This document shows positions 1 to 6,876 of a DNA stretch of 15,824 nucleotides, piece after piece. The DNA is from Polaromonas sp. UBA5171 (lineage in GTDB: Bacteria; Pseudomonadota; Gammaproteobacteria; Burkholderiales; Burkholderiaceae_C), in NCBI GenBank assembly GCA_002413395.1, contig DHWX01000021.1, positions 1-15,824 on the forward strand, given 5' to 3'. The first letter of the stretch is position 1, and each line of letters starts with the position of its first letter. Made by a program: the position numbers and the translations under genes. The notes beneath the pieces are model-generated. The model was not told the DNA's origin and did not search any database. It saw only the letters and a list, made by a program, of their open reading frames with translations.

Positions 1-1167
1 CACAGAAATTCTGACACTCCCGCCAGTTGCCAACTCACCCGTCAATTGGGCACGCTCACCGCCAATCAGTACTTGCGCGCCTTCTTCCTTGCCGATCGCC
101 AGGTAGGACTGAATCTTGTCCATCTGCATCTGGGAAGCCTGGGCGCCCATCATGCTGTCGGTATCAAGCGGGCTGCCTTGCTTGATGGCCTTGACGCGTG
201 CCAGCACACGTGCCATGAATTTGTCGTAGATCGATTCCTGAATTAATGCGCGCGACGGGCAGGTGCAGACTTCACCCTGATTGAAAGCGAACAGCACCAG
301 GCCTTCAATCGCCTTATCGAAAAAGGCATCGTCTGCATCGGCTATGTCGGCAAAAAAGATGTTGGGCGACTTGCCACCCAGTTCCAGGGACGCTGGAATC
401 AGGTTCGTTGCAGCGGCCTGGGCGATCAGGCGGCCCGTGACGGTGGAGCCGGTAAAAGCAATCTTGGCAATACGTTTGCTGTTGGCCAGAGCCATGCCGG
501 CCTCGCGGCCATAGCCATTGACGATGTTGAGCACGCCCGGTGGTAGCAGATCAGCAATCAGTTCCATCAGCACCAGAACGGAGATGGGCGTGGATTCGGC
601 GGGCTTGAGCACCACGCAGTTGCCAGCAGCCAGTGCCGGTGCCAGTTTCCAGGCTGCCATCAGGATGGGAAAGTTCCACGGGATGATCTGGCCGACCACG
701 CCGAGCGGTTCATGGAAGTGGTAGGCAATGGTGTTGCCGTTGATTTCGCTCAGGCTGCCTTCTTGGGCACGAAGGCAGCCTGCAAAGTAGCGAAAGTGGT
801 CCACCGTCAGCGGAATGTCGGCATTGAGGGTTTCGCGAATGGCCTTGCCGTTATCGACGGTTTCTGCGTAGGCCAGCATTTCGAGGTTTTGCTCAATGCG
901 GTCGGCAATTTTGAGCAGCACGTTGGCGCGGTCAGCGGCCGGCGTTTGGCCCCATTGCGGCGCTGCAGCGTGGGCGGCGTCGAGGGCCAGTTCAATGTCT
1001 TGCGCGGTGGAGCGAGCCGCTCGGGTGTAAGGCTTGCCGGTGATCGGCGTGATGACATCGAAGTACTCGCCTTTAACGGGCGCGACGAATTTGCCGCCGA
1101 TGAAGTTGTCGTAGCGGGGTTTGTAAGTGACTTTGGCACCAGCGGCACCGGGGTTGGCATACAGCAT
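1..1167 (-). CDS. NAD-dependent aldehyde dehydrogenase, acetaldehyde (AcoD/ExaC) type, 3' end cut by window edge
   Basis: Oxidises an aldehyde, most likely acetaldehyde from ethanol or acetoin breakdown, to the acid with NAD in the cytoplasm. The 389 codons present cover about three quarters of a usual 506-residue protein; the C-terminus lies beyond base 1. The start at 1167 follows a CTGGAG ribosome site. The N-terminus (NFIGGKFVAPVKGEYFDVI) is typical of this family. The general base is E262 in LELGGKSP, and the catalytic cysteine is C301 in QGEVCTCPSR, close to the usual position 302. The Rossmann motif FTGSTVTGR is also present. It diverges from an AcoR-type activator and has a near-consensus sigma-54 promoter upstream, so induction by that activator is likely. 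The family is certain. The acetaldehyde preference is inferred from similarity to AcoD/ExaC and from the regulator next door; other short aliphatic aldehydes are possible. Confidence 0.95.
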   Translation of the reverse strand, partial: MLYANPGAAGAKVTYKPRYDNFIGGKFVAPVKGEYFDVITPITGKPYTRAARSTAQDIELALDAAHAAAPQWGQTPAADRANVLLKIADRIEQNLEMLAYAETVDNGKAIRETLNADIPLTVDHFRYFAGCLRAQEGSLSEINGNTIAYHFHEPLGVVGQIIPWNFPILMAAWKLAPALAAGNCVVLKPAESTPISVLVLMELIADLLPPGVLNIVNGYGREAGMALANSKRIAKIAFTGSTVTGRLIAQAAATNLIPASLELGGKSPNIFFADIADADDAFFDKAIEGLVLFAFNQGEVCTCPSRALIQESIYDKFMARVLARVKAIKQGSPLDTDSMMGAQASQMQMDKIQSYLAIGKEEGAQVLIGGERAQLTGELATGGSVRISV

Positions 1168-1247
1168 GTTTTTGTCTCCAGTAGGTTGAATAGATAAGGA
1201 TGAATCCGCCCACCCTGGCCGGTGGTGTGGTTTCACGGCATCTTGTT

Positions 1248-1263
1248 TGCAGGGGGCGTGCCA
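1248..1263 (-). promoter_or_regulatory. Sigma-54 (-24/-12) promoter for the aldehyde dehydrogenase
   Basis: On the minus strand the sequence reads TGGCACGCCCCCTGCA. Against the consensus TGGCACG-N4-TTGCW only the first T of the -12 block differs, and the required GG-N10-GC spacing is exact. Transcription would start near 1237, giving a leader of about 70 nt before the ATG at 1167. The divergent gene encodes a sigma-54 activator with an intact GAFTGA loop, which fits this promoter class. Confidence 0.8.
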
Positions 1264-1360
1264 GATGGCGGATTCAACCTGAAATCCAGAATAACGGGGG
1301 CAACCGGGCCGGATGTCGGGGTGGCGACGGCCTGACCGGTATTGCAACTGCGTCATGGGA

Positions 1361-1379
1361 TTGGCACAAACTGTGCCAA
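1361..1379. promoter_or_regulatory. Candidate upstream activator site (perfect palindrome TTGGCACA-N3-TGTGCCAA)
   Basis: A perfect 8-bp inverted repeat with a 3-nt centre lies about 110 bp upstream of the sigma-54 promoter, a normal distance for an enhancer site. A second, overlapping inverted pair follows: CAAACTGT (1367-1374) and ACAGTTTG (1386-1393), so the cluster spans 1361-1393. The AcoR-type protein encoded next door, with its Fis-type helix-turn-helix, is the natural candidate to bind here. The assignment is inferred from position and symmetry, not from a known site consensus. Confidence 0.5.
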
Positions 1380-1521
1380 AACGGAACAGTTTGGCCCTTT
1401 TTCTGGCTGAAACAGCGAGCGTTGTGGGCGCACAATGTGAGTATTGCCGCCGCTGCCGGTGCGGCAATGCTGGAGATGGCGCACCCATCCCGCGCGCCGA
1501 ACCATCAGGAGACAAACGGCC

Positions 1522-3480
1522 ATGCCCCCCAAAGCCCTTCAGGAGAGAGCAGCACCCAATCTGCTGCGCGAAGCACGTCGCCAATTGATGAATCGTGGCA
1601 GCTTGCCACCCGATTTGATTGAGCCGGAACTGGCCCGCTCATGGCTGCGCAGTTGGGGCGCCGGGCTGCAGCCTTGTGGTCAGATGCCGGGTGCCCCGCA
1701 CGCCTCGGGCGCTCAACTGGCGCGCGCGCTGGAGCGGCAGCACGAGTTGGTCGCGCATGCCCGGCCAGTGATGGAATTCATGTTCGACCAGACCCGCGAA
1801 TCTGGATGCATGATTATCCTGGCCGGGGCTGATGGCATGCTGTTGCACGCTTTTGGCGACGCCCAGTTTGTCAATCGGGCTGAGCGAGTGGCGTTGCGCC
1901 CCGGGGCCACTTGGCACGAGCAATACCGGGGCACCAACGCGATCGGCACCGCGCTGACCGACGAGCGAGCCGTGGTCGTGCACGCAGATGAGCATTACCT
2001 GGAGCGCAACGGCTTCCTGACCTGCTCCGCCGCACCCATTCACGACCCCAGTGGCCGCCTGCTGGGAGCGCTGGATGTGTCGGGCGATCAGCGCGGCTAC
2101 CACCACCATACACTGGGCTTGGTGCGTTCTGCGGTGCGGATGATTGAGCACCGGTTGTTTGATTCCCGGCATGATCTGCGCCTGTGGGGCGGTCTGAGGC
2201 TACGCTTTCATGCCCAGTCCGAAGGTCTGGGAACCGTCACCGAAGGCCTATTGGCCGTGCGCAAAGACGGTCTGCTGGCGGGTGCCAACGCGACTGCGCT
2301 GGATCTGCTGGGTCTGCATTGGCTGGACCTGGCGCACACCCGGCTGGATACGGTGCTGGCCGAGTCACTGGAACAACTGCTGGACTGGTGCCAGCGCTCG
2401 TCTCTCATCCCTCGTGTGGTGCACACGGCTTCGGGGAAGGCCGTTTGGGTGCGGGTGGAAACCGGGCGGCTGGCACACGCTGCTTGCCGTGGTCATCCGG
2501 CTGCGGCGGCAGAGCTTGTTGCTGAACCGGCCGATGCGCTGACAGCACTGGAGATGGGCGATGCGGCATTGCAGCGCACTATTGCGCGGGCCCGCAAGGT
2601 TGTGGGCAAGCCGATTGCGCTGTTGCTGCAGGGTGAATCGGGCGTTGGAAAAGAGGTATTTGCGCGTGCTTTGCATTGCAGCGGACCGCGCCAGGCCCGG
2701 CCTTTTGTGGCTGTCAACTGCGCAGCCTTGCCAGAAAATCTGATTGAAGCTGAGCTGTTTGGCTACCAGGGTGGTGCCTTCACTGGGGCCCGACGCGAGG
2801 GCGCGCCTGGGCGTATCCGCGAAGCGCATGGTGGCACGCTGTTCCTCGACGAAATTGGTGACATGCCATTGCCGCTGCAGGCGCGGCTCCTGCGCGTGCT
2901 GCAGGACCGACAGGTGGTGCCGCTGGGCGGCGGCCAGCCGGTAGCGGTGGATTTTGCACTGGTGTGCGCTACCCATCGCGATTTGGCGGTCGAGATGAAG
3001 ACAGGCCACTTTCGTGAAGACCTGTACTACCGGCTTAATGGCCTGACGCTGCAGTTGCCTGCGCTACGCGAGCGGTCGGATCTGGCTCCTTTGCTGGCAC
3101 GTGAGTTGCAGCGCCTGGAGCCCGAGCGCGCCCTGACCATTGCCCCTGATTTACTGCAGGCTTTACACAGTTACCGCTGGCCTGGCAATTTGCGTCAACT
3201 AGTCAACGCCTTGCGCACCGCCTGCGCTTTACTGGACCTTCATGAAACCGCGATTGGCTGGAGCCACCTGCCCGACGACCTGGCCCAGGCGCTGCAAGCT
3301 CCTGATGCAGCATTAGCCGGCTGTCTGGATGAACTTGTGGACGGTGCCGTACCCGACCTGCGAACGGTATCGCGCCAAACCATCGTCCGCACCGTGAACG
3401 CGTGTCGGGGCAACTTGTCCGAAGCCGCCCGCAGCCTGGGTATCAGCCGCAACACCCTTTATCGCAAGCTGCGTGACTGA
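1522..3480 (+). CDS. acoR: AcoR-type sigma-54-dependent transcriptional activator (GAF-PAS-AAA+-Fis)
   Basis: Enhancer-binding activator that opens sigma-54 promoters, probably that of the divergent aldehyde dehydrogenase. I chose ATG 1522 because AGGAG sits 10 nt upstream; this gives 652 residues, normal for the family, whereas the upstream ATG at 1444 has no ribosome site. Order of domains: a GAF-like sensor at about 80-190 (motif RGTNAIGTAL), a PAS-like part near 235-330, and an AAA+ domain from about 345. The AAA+ domain has Walker A GESGVGKE (371-378), GAFTGA (418-423, sigma-54 contact) and Walker B LFLDEIGD (D443, E444). A C-terminal Fis-type helix-turn-helix (LSEAARSLGISRNTLYRKL) completes it. 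There is no response-regulator receiver domain, so it is probably controlled by a ligand in the GAF domain. The symbol follows family resemblance; the true inducer (acetoin, ethanol, acetaldehyde) cannot be read from sequence. Confidence 0.92.
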   Translation: MPPKALQERAAPNLLREARRQLMNRGSLPPDLIEPELARSWLRSWGAGLQPCGQMPGAPHASGAQLARALERQHELVAHARPVMEFMFDQTRESGCMIILAGADGMLLHAFGDAQFVNRAERVALRPGATWHEQYRGTNAIGTALTDERAVVVHADEHYLERNGFLTCSAAPIHDPSGRLLGALDVSGDQRGYHHHTLGLVRSAVRMIEHRLFDSRHDLRLWGGLRLRFHAQSEGLGTVTEGLLAVRKDGLLAGANATALDLLGLHWLDLAHTRLDTVLAESLEQLLDWCQRSSLIPRVVHTASGKAVWVRVETGRLAHAACRGHPAAAAELVAEPADALTALEMGDAALQRTIARARKVVGKPIALLLQGESGVGKEVFARALHCSGPRQARPFVAVNCAALPENLIEAELFGYQGGAFTGARREGAPGRIREAHGGTLFLDEIGDMPLPLQARLLRVLQDRQVVPLGGGQPVAVDFALVCATHRDLAVEMKTGHFREDLYYRLNGLTLQLPALRERSDLAPLLARELQRLEPERALTIAPDLLQALHSYRWPGNLRQLVNALRTACALLDLHETAIGWSHLPDDLAQALQAPDAALAGCLDELVDGAVPDLRTVSRQTIVRTVNACRGNLSEAARSLGISRNTLYRKLRD

Positions 3481-3522
3481 GCGCTTATCACGGGGCAGGC
3501 CGGGTCTTGGCGCAAGCCGACA

Positions 3523-4458
3523 TCATTGACGCCCCAACAAAAGGTACTCCATGAGCGCCTTCTGCACATGCATCCTGTTTTCAGCTTCGTCCCAGACCAC
3601 GGACTGCGGGCCGTCAATCACTTCGGCTTCGACTTCCTCGCCGCGGTGCGCGGGCAAGCAGTGCATGAAAAGGGCGTCGGGTTTGGCGGCGCGCATCATC
3701 TCGCTATCGACGCACCAGTGGGCGAAGGCTTTTTTCCTCATTTCGTTTTCGGCTTCGTAGCCCATGCTGGTCCAGACGTCGGTGGTCACCAGGTCGGCAC
3801 CAGCGCAGGCCTGCATTGGATCCTTGAACACCTGGTAACTCTCTGCCGAGCGAATGCCGGCAATCGATTGATCGACCTCGTAGCCGCCCGGTGTGCTCAG
3901 GTGCACCTTGAAGCCGAGGATTTCGCTGGCCTGCAGCCAGGTGTTGGCCATGTTGTTGCCGTCGCCGACCCAGGCCACTGTTTTGCCTGCGATGGTGCCA
4001 CGGTGTTCGATGTAGGTGAAGATGTCGGCCAGGATCTGGCAGGGATGAAATTCGTTGGTTAGGCCGTTGATGACCGGAACGCGCGAGTGCTCGGCAAAGC
4101 GGTCGATCTTGGTCTGCTCAAAGGTGCGGATCATCACCAGGTCAACCATGCGGCTAATGACCTTGGCGCTGTCTTCAATCGGTTCGGCGCGGCCGAGCTG
4201 GCTGCCTTCGGTGGTGAGGTTTACTACAGTGCCGCCAAGCTGGTACATGCCGGCCTCAAAGCTCACGCGGGTGCGGGTGGAGGCCTTCTCGAAAATCATG
4301 ACCATCGTGCGGTCAATCAACGGCTGGTGCCTTTCGTAAGCCTTGAATTTTTTCTTGATGAGCGCGGCGCGCTCAAACAGGTAAGCGTACTCGCTGGCGT
4401 TCAGGTCGCTGAACTGGAGGTAATGCTTCAGGGGGGTCGGGGTAATTGCCATGGTCAT
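3523..4458 (-). CDS. argF: Ornithine carbamoyltransferase
   Basis: Joins ornithine and carbamoyl phosphate to citrulline in arginine synthesis; a cytoplasmic trimer. Motifs (numbered from the chosen start) are STRTR at 60-64 (carbamoyl-phosphate binding), HPCQ at 138-141, DVWTSMG at 227-233 and the ornithine/catalytic loop HCLPAHRGEEV at 266-276. I chose ATG 4458 because it overlaps the argD stop as ATGA, the classic coupling arrangement. An ATG two codons later (4452) and a longer reading from 4494 inside argD are the alternatives. The length of 311 residues fits the family (about 305-335). It is transcribed with argD. The short gap to the convergent acoR-type gene shows no obvious terminator. 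Confidence 0.96.
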   Translation of the reverse strand: MTMAITPTPLKHYLQFSDLNASEYAYLFERAALIKKKFKAYERHQPLIDRTMVMIFEKASTRTRVSFEAGMYQLGGTVVNLTTEGSQLGRAEPIEDSAKVISRMVDLVMIRTFEQTKIDRFAEHSRVPVINGLTNEFHPCQILADIFTYIEHRGTIAGKTVAWVGDGNNMANTWLQASEILGFKVHLSTPGGYEVDQSIAGIRSAESYQVFKDPMQACAGADLVTTDVWTSMGYEAENEMRKKAFAHWCVDSEMMRAAKPDALFMHCLPAHRGEEVEAEVIDGPQSVVWDEAENRMHVQKALMEYLLLGRQ

Positions 4459-5669
4459 GCGTTTTCTTTCAGCAGCAGCTTGATCAGTGGACACAAAATG
4501 GCCACGATTTCATCGGCTTCCGCCGTGGTCATGATGAGCGAAGGCACCAGGCGGATCACGGTGTCGGCTGTGACACTGATCAGGAGGCCGTTGTCGGCGG
4601 CGCGTTTGACCAGTTCGCCGCAGGGCTTGCTCAGCTCAACGCCCAGCATCAGTCCGCGGCCGCGGATTTCCTGGAAGCCCTCCACACCGGCCAGCTCGCG
4701 GGCCAGCGCTGCCCGCAGGTGGTCACCCACCTTGACGGCATTGGCCAGCAAGCCGTCTTCTTCCATGATGCGTATGGTTTCCACGCCGGCCCGCATGGCC
4801 AGCGGGTTGCCGCCAAAGGTTGTGCCGTGGTTGCCGGGGCCAAAGATATGGGCGGCTTTGGGGCCAGCCACCACCGCGCCAACTGGCACGCCCGAGCCCA
4901 GCCCTTTGGCGAGTGGCATCACATCGGGCTTGATACCGGCCCACTGATGCGCAAACCATTTGCCGGTGCGGCCCATGCCGCACTGCACCTCGTCGATCAT
5001 GAGCAGCCAGTCGCGTTCGTCGCAGAGCTTGCGCGCCTGCTGCAGATACTCATCCGTCATGCTGTTAACGCCGCCTTCGCCCTGAATGGCTTCAAAAAAC
5101 ACGGCGACCACATTCGGGTTGCCAGTGGTGGCGGCTTTCAGGGCCTCGATATTGTTGAGGGGCACGCGGATGAAGCCTTCGACCAGCGGGCCGAAGCCGG
5201 CCTGCACCTTGGGGTTACCCGTCGCGCTCAGTGTGGCAATGCTGCGGCCATGAAAGGCCTTCTCATAGACCACGATTTCAGGTTTTTCTATGCCTTTGTC
5301 GTGGCCAAACTTGCGCGCCAGCTTCAGTGCGGCCTCGTTCGCTTCCAGCCCGGTCGAGCAAAAAAACACGTTCTCAAGGCCCGACAGCGCCACCAGTTTG
5401 GCCGCCAGCGTTTCCTGGAGCGGCACATGATAGTAATTGGACGTGTGGATGAGCTTTCCAATCTGGTCCTGCAGGGCAGGCACCAGCTTGGGGTGGTTAT
5501 GCCCCAGGGTATTGACAGCAATACCGCCCAAGGCGTCCAGGTAGGACTTGCCATTCACGTCCCAGACGCGGCAACCCTGGCCATGCGACAGCGCTATGGG
5601 CAGACGGGCGTAGGTGTTCATCACGTGGGGGGAGGCGGCTTCGATATAGCAGGGAACAGCAGCGGTCAT
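4455..5669 (-). CDS. argD: Acetylornithine aminotransferase (class III, PLP-dependent)
   Basis: Transfers an amino group from glutamate to N-acetylglutamate semialdehyde in arginine synthesis; homologues often also act on succinyldiaminopimelate. It has 404 residues, the usual length. PLP ligands are visible: Schiff-base lysine K255 in LAKGLGSG, D226 in MIDEVQCGMGRTG, and the phosphate-binding strand CSTGLEANEAALK (104-116), where relatives commonly have NSG or NSGTEA. The substrate-side motif GTTFGGNPLA is intact. The start at 5669 has CGGAG about 10 nt upstream. The stop overlaps the argF start by ATGA. An ornithine or succinylornithine role is possible in this fold, but direct coupling to argF makes arginine synthesis the best call. 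Confidence 0.95.
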   Translation of the reverse strand: MTAAVPCYIEAASPHVMNTYARLPIALSHGQGCRVWDVNGKSYLDALGGIAVNTLGHNHPKLVPALQDQIGKLIHTSNYYHVPLQETLAAKLVALSGLENVFFCSTGLEANEAALKLARKFGHDKGIEKPEIVVYEKAFHGRSIATLSATGNPKVQAGFGPLVEGFIRVPLNNIEALKAATTGNPNVVAVFFEAIQGEGGVNSMTDEYLQQARKLCDERDWLLMIDEVQCGMGRTGKWFAHQWAGIKPDVMPLAKGLGSGVPVGAVVAGPKAAHIFGPGNHGTTFGGNPLAMRAGVETIRIMEEDGLLANAVKVGDHLRAALARELAGVEGFQEIRGRGLMLGVELSKPCGELVKRAADNGLLISVTADTVIRLVPSLIMTTAEADEIVAILCPLIKLLLKENA

Positions 5670-5768
5670 GAGGGGAAACTCCGGAGACAGGGGGGGTAAA
5701 AGAATAGTGCCGCGATCAGGGAGGAGGACGGTTCTGGAGTTATTTTAGGCGCAGAACTTACAGCTTTT

Positions 5769-5788
5769 GGTGATGCTCGTGCATCACC
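5769..5788. promoter_or_regulatory. Perfect inverted repeat between argD and the DUF3579 gene, candidate operator
   Basis: GGTGATGC-TCGT-GCATCACC is a perfect 8-bp stem with a 4-nt loop. It lies about 100 bp upstream of argD and just upstream of the proposed plus-strand promoter at 5808-5836. No T-run follows on either strand, so it is unlikely to be a terminator. Operator is inferred from position; it does not match the E. coli ARG box. Confidence 0.35.
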
Positions 5789-5807
5789 GTCATCCGCAAA
5801 GACGGCG

Positions 5808-5845
5808 TTGATGTGGCGGAACCTGAGTCTTATATAAGATATAAT
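5808..5845 (+). promoter_or_regulatory. Probable sigma-70 promoter for the DUF3579 gene
   Basis: TTGATG (5808-5813) is followed after 17 nt by TATATA (5831-5836), in an AT-rich run that also holds a perfect TATAAT at 5840-5845. The -35 spacing favours the first -10. It stands out in otherwise GC-rich sequence and points to the gene starting at 5890 or 5908. Confidence 0.5.
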
Positions 5846-5889
5846 AGTTGTGCAATGCAACATGAGGGTATACCCTGACCCCGCTGCTC

Positions 5890-6225
5890 GTGAAAATCCT
5901 CCACCCGATGGTCACCAAATCCTCCAGAGAAATCTTCATTCAAGGCATCACCCGCAGTGGCAAAGCCTTCCGGCCAAGCGACTGGTCCGACCGGTTGTGT
6001 GGTGTGATGAGCCAGTTTCGCCCTGGCGGCCAGAAACCCGGCGGCCACCTGACCTATTCACCCTGGTGCGTCCCCACGGTGATCAACGGCGTCAAGTGTG
6101 TGGTTGTCAACGCCGAGTTACGCGATACCGAGCCGATGGCTTGGGATTTTGTGATCAATTTTGCCAAGGACAACGACCTGCAGATGGCCGAGGCCTGCCT
6201 GATTCCGGATTCGCCCGGGAGCTGA
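5890..6225 (+). CDS. DUF3579 family conserved protein
   Basis: Small protein of 111 residues (GTG start 5890) or 105 residues (ATG 5908, MVTKSSREIFIQG); neither start has a convincing ribosome site, and the second fits the family N-terminus better. I recognise the conserved stretch FRPSDWSDRLCGVMSQF and the centre SPWCVPTVINGVKCVVVN of DUF3579, a family found mainly in betaproteobacteria. There is no signal peptide, membrane segment or known catalytic motif, so it is probably soluble and cytoplasmic. Its function is unknown. It diverges from argDF and converges on rpsT, and the strong terminator after it at 6242-6279 isolates it as a single-gene unit. Confidence 0.88.
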   Translation: MKILHPMVTKSSREIFIQGITRSGKAFRPSDWSDRLCGVMSQFRPGGQKPGGHLTYSPWCVPTVINGVKCVVVNAELRDTEPMAWDFVINFAKDNDLQMAEACLIPDSPGS

Positions 6226-6241
6226 AGCGCAAAGCGCACAC

Positions 6242-6279
6242 AAAAAAGCCGCCAGAGCGTGACACTCTGGCGGCTTTTT
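6242..6279. terminator. Bidirectional rho-independent terminator between the DUF3579 gene and rpsT
   Basis: A perfect 10-bp stem, GCCGCCAGAG (6248-6257) and CTCTGGCGGC (6265-6274), has a 7-nt loop. It is flanked by A6 on the left and T5 on the right, so each strand yields a hairpin followed by a U-tract. It can stop transcripts of the DUF3579 gene and of rpsT arriving from the other side. Confidence 0.93.
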
Positions 6280-6309
6280 GCTTTGCTTGCAGCGCACCCT
6301 ACAAAACGG

Positions 6310-6385
6310 CGGATTCCTGAAAACCTGGCGGGACAGATCGCAGCGGCAATGCCGCAAACTCTGGACCCGGCCGTTCAGGAATCCG
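6310..6385. repeat. Long nested inverted repeat in the rpsT 3' region
   Basis: The outer arms CGGATTCCTGAA (6310-6321) and TTCAGGAATCCG (6374-6385) match perfectly over 12 bp. Inside, an imperfect middle stem pairs GGCGGGACAGA with a bulged partner around 6361-6372, and an inner hairpin GCGGC-AAT-GCCGC sits at 6343-6355. On the minus strand it would lie in the rpsT 3' untranslated RNA, between the stop codon and the terminator. It could be an RNA structure, a 3'-end-derived small RNA or a dispersed palindromic repeat. Confidence 0.7.
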
Positions 6386-6403
6386 GGCGGTTTTCCTGAT
6401 GGT

Positions 6404-6721
6404 TCAGGCGGTTTTGGGTTCGGCGGTTGCCAGAGCCAGGGCTTTCACCTTGGCTGACAGGCGGCTTTTATCGCGTGCGGCCTTGTTTTTGTGGAAGATG
6501 CCTTTATCGGCAACCGTATCGACGATGCTCTGTGCCTTGGCAAAGAGTTCCGCGGCCTTGGTCTTGTCACCGGCAAGGACGGCTTTCTCGACGTTTTTCA
6601 CAGCAGTGCGGTATTTAGAGCGCAGTGATGTGTTCGCGGCGTTGAGCTTGACGTCCTGGCGGACGCGTTTGCGACCGGAGGCAAGGCGTGGGTTTTTTTT
6701 CTTGGGTTTGGCAGTAGCCAT
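6404..6721 (-). CDS. rpsT: 30S ribosomal protein S20
   Basis: Primary 16S rRNA-binding protein of the small subunit. The N-terminus MATAKPKKKNPRLASGRKR and the lysine/arginine-rich helices with HKNKAARDKSRLSAKVKAL near the C-terminus identify it. At 105 residues it is longer than the 87 of E. coli but normal for this bacterial group, with an alanine-rich tail. AAGGAA lies 7 nt before the ATG. A TATAAT box on the minus strand at 6783-6778 suggests its own promoter. It converges with the DUF3579 gene and is followed by a structured 3' region. Confidence 0.98.
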   Translation of the reverse strand: MATAKPKKKNPRLASGRKRVRQDVKLNAANTSLRSKYRTAVKNVEKAVLAGDKTKAAELFAKAQSIVDTVADKGIFHKNKAARDKSRLSAKVKALALATAEPKTA

Positions 6722-6777
6722 AAATGAGTTCCTTTAATCCTGGGAGGAGTCTTTGGATGATGCTAGCAAAGCCAACT

Positions 6778-6783
6778 ATTATA
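6778..6783 (-). promoter_or_regulatory. -10 box (TATAAT) of the probable rpsT promoter
   Basis: A perfect TATAAT on the minus strand lies 57 bp upstream of the rpsT ATG. No good -35 hexamer is seen 16-18 nt further upstream, so only the -10 element is claimed. Confidence 0.5.
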
Positions 6784-6876
6784 CGATGGCTCTAAAGCCT
6801 GCCTGCTTGAGGCGACTGGCGCTTGATTTCGATGGGCTTGCGGGCGATTTGCTCGTCCACCGTGCCTGCGCGTGCG

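Larger units (their letters stand above)
1168..1521. other. Divergent intergenic region between aldehyde dehydrogenase and its regulator
   Basis: This 354-bp gap holds the sigma-54 promoter at 1248-1263 and the palindrome cluster at 1361-1393. The activator ribosome site AGGAG is at 1507-1511. An in-frame upstream ATG at 1444 would add 26 arginine-rich residues to the regulator, but it has no ribosome site. I see no clear sigma-70 promoter for the regulator and no small gene. Confidence 0.6.

Noticed and set aside
712..1197. Plus-strand open frame of 161 codons
   Set aside because: Antisense shadow of the aldehyde dehydrogenase; no recognisable motifs.
1361..1379. Palindrome read as a second sigma-54 promoter on either strand
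   Set aside because: It has GG-N10-GC but poor -12 blocks (GTGC), while 1248-1263 matches far better; the perfect symmetry fits a protein-binding site.
4446..5699. Long plus-strand open frame of 417 codons
   Set aside because: It is the antisense shadow of argD, whose PLP motifs and full length are clear.
5865..5876. Perfect 12-bp palindrome AGGGTATACCCT before the DUF3579 gene
   Set aside because: A few such palindromes are expected by chance in a window of this length, and nothing else supports a site here.
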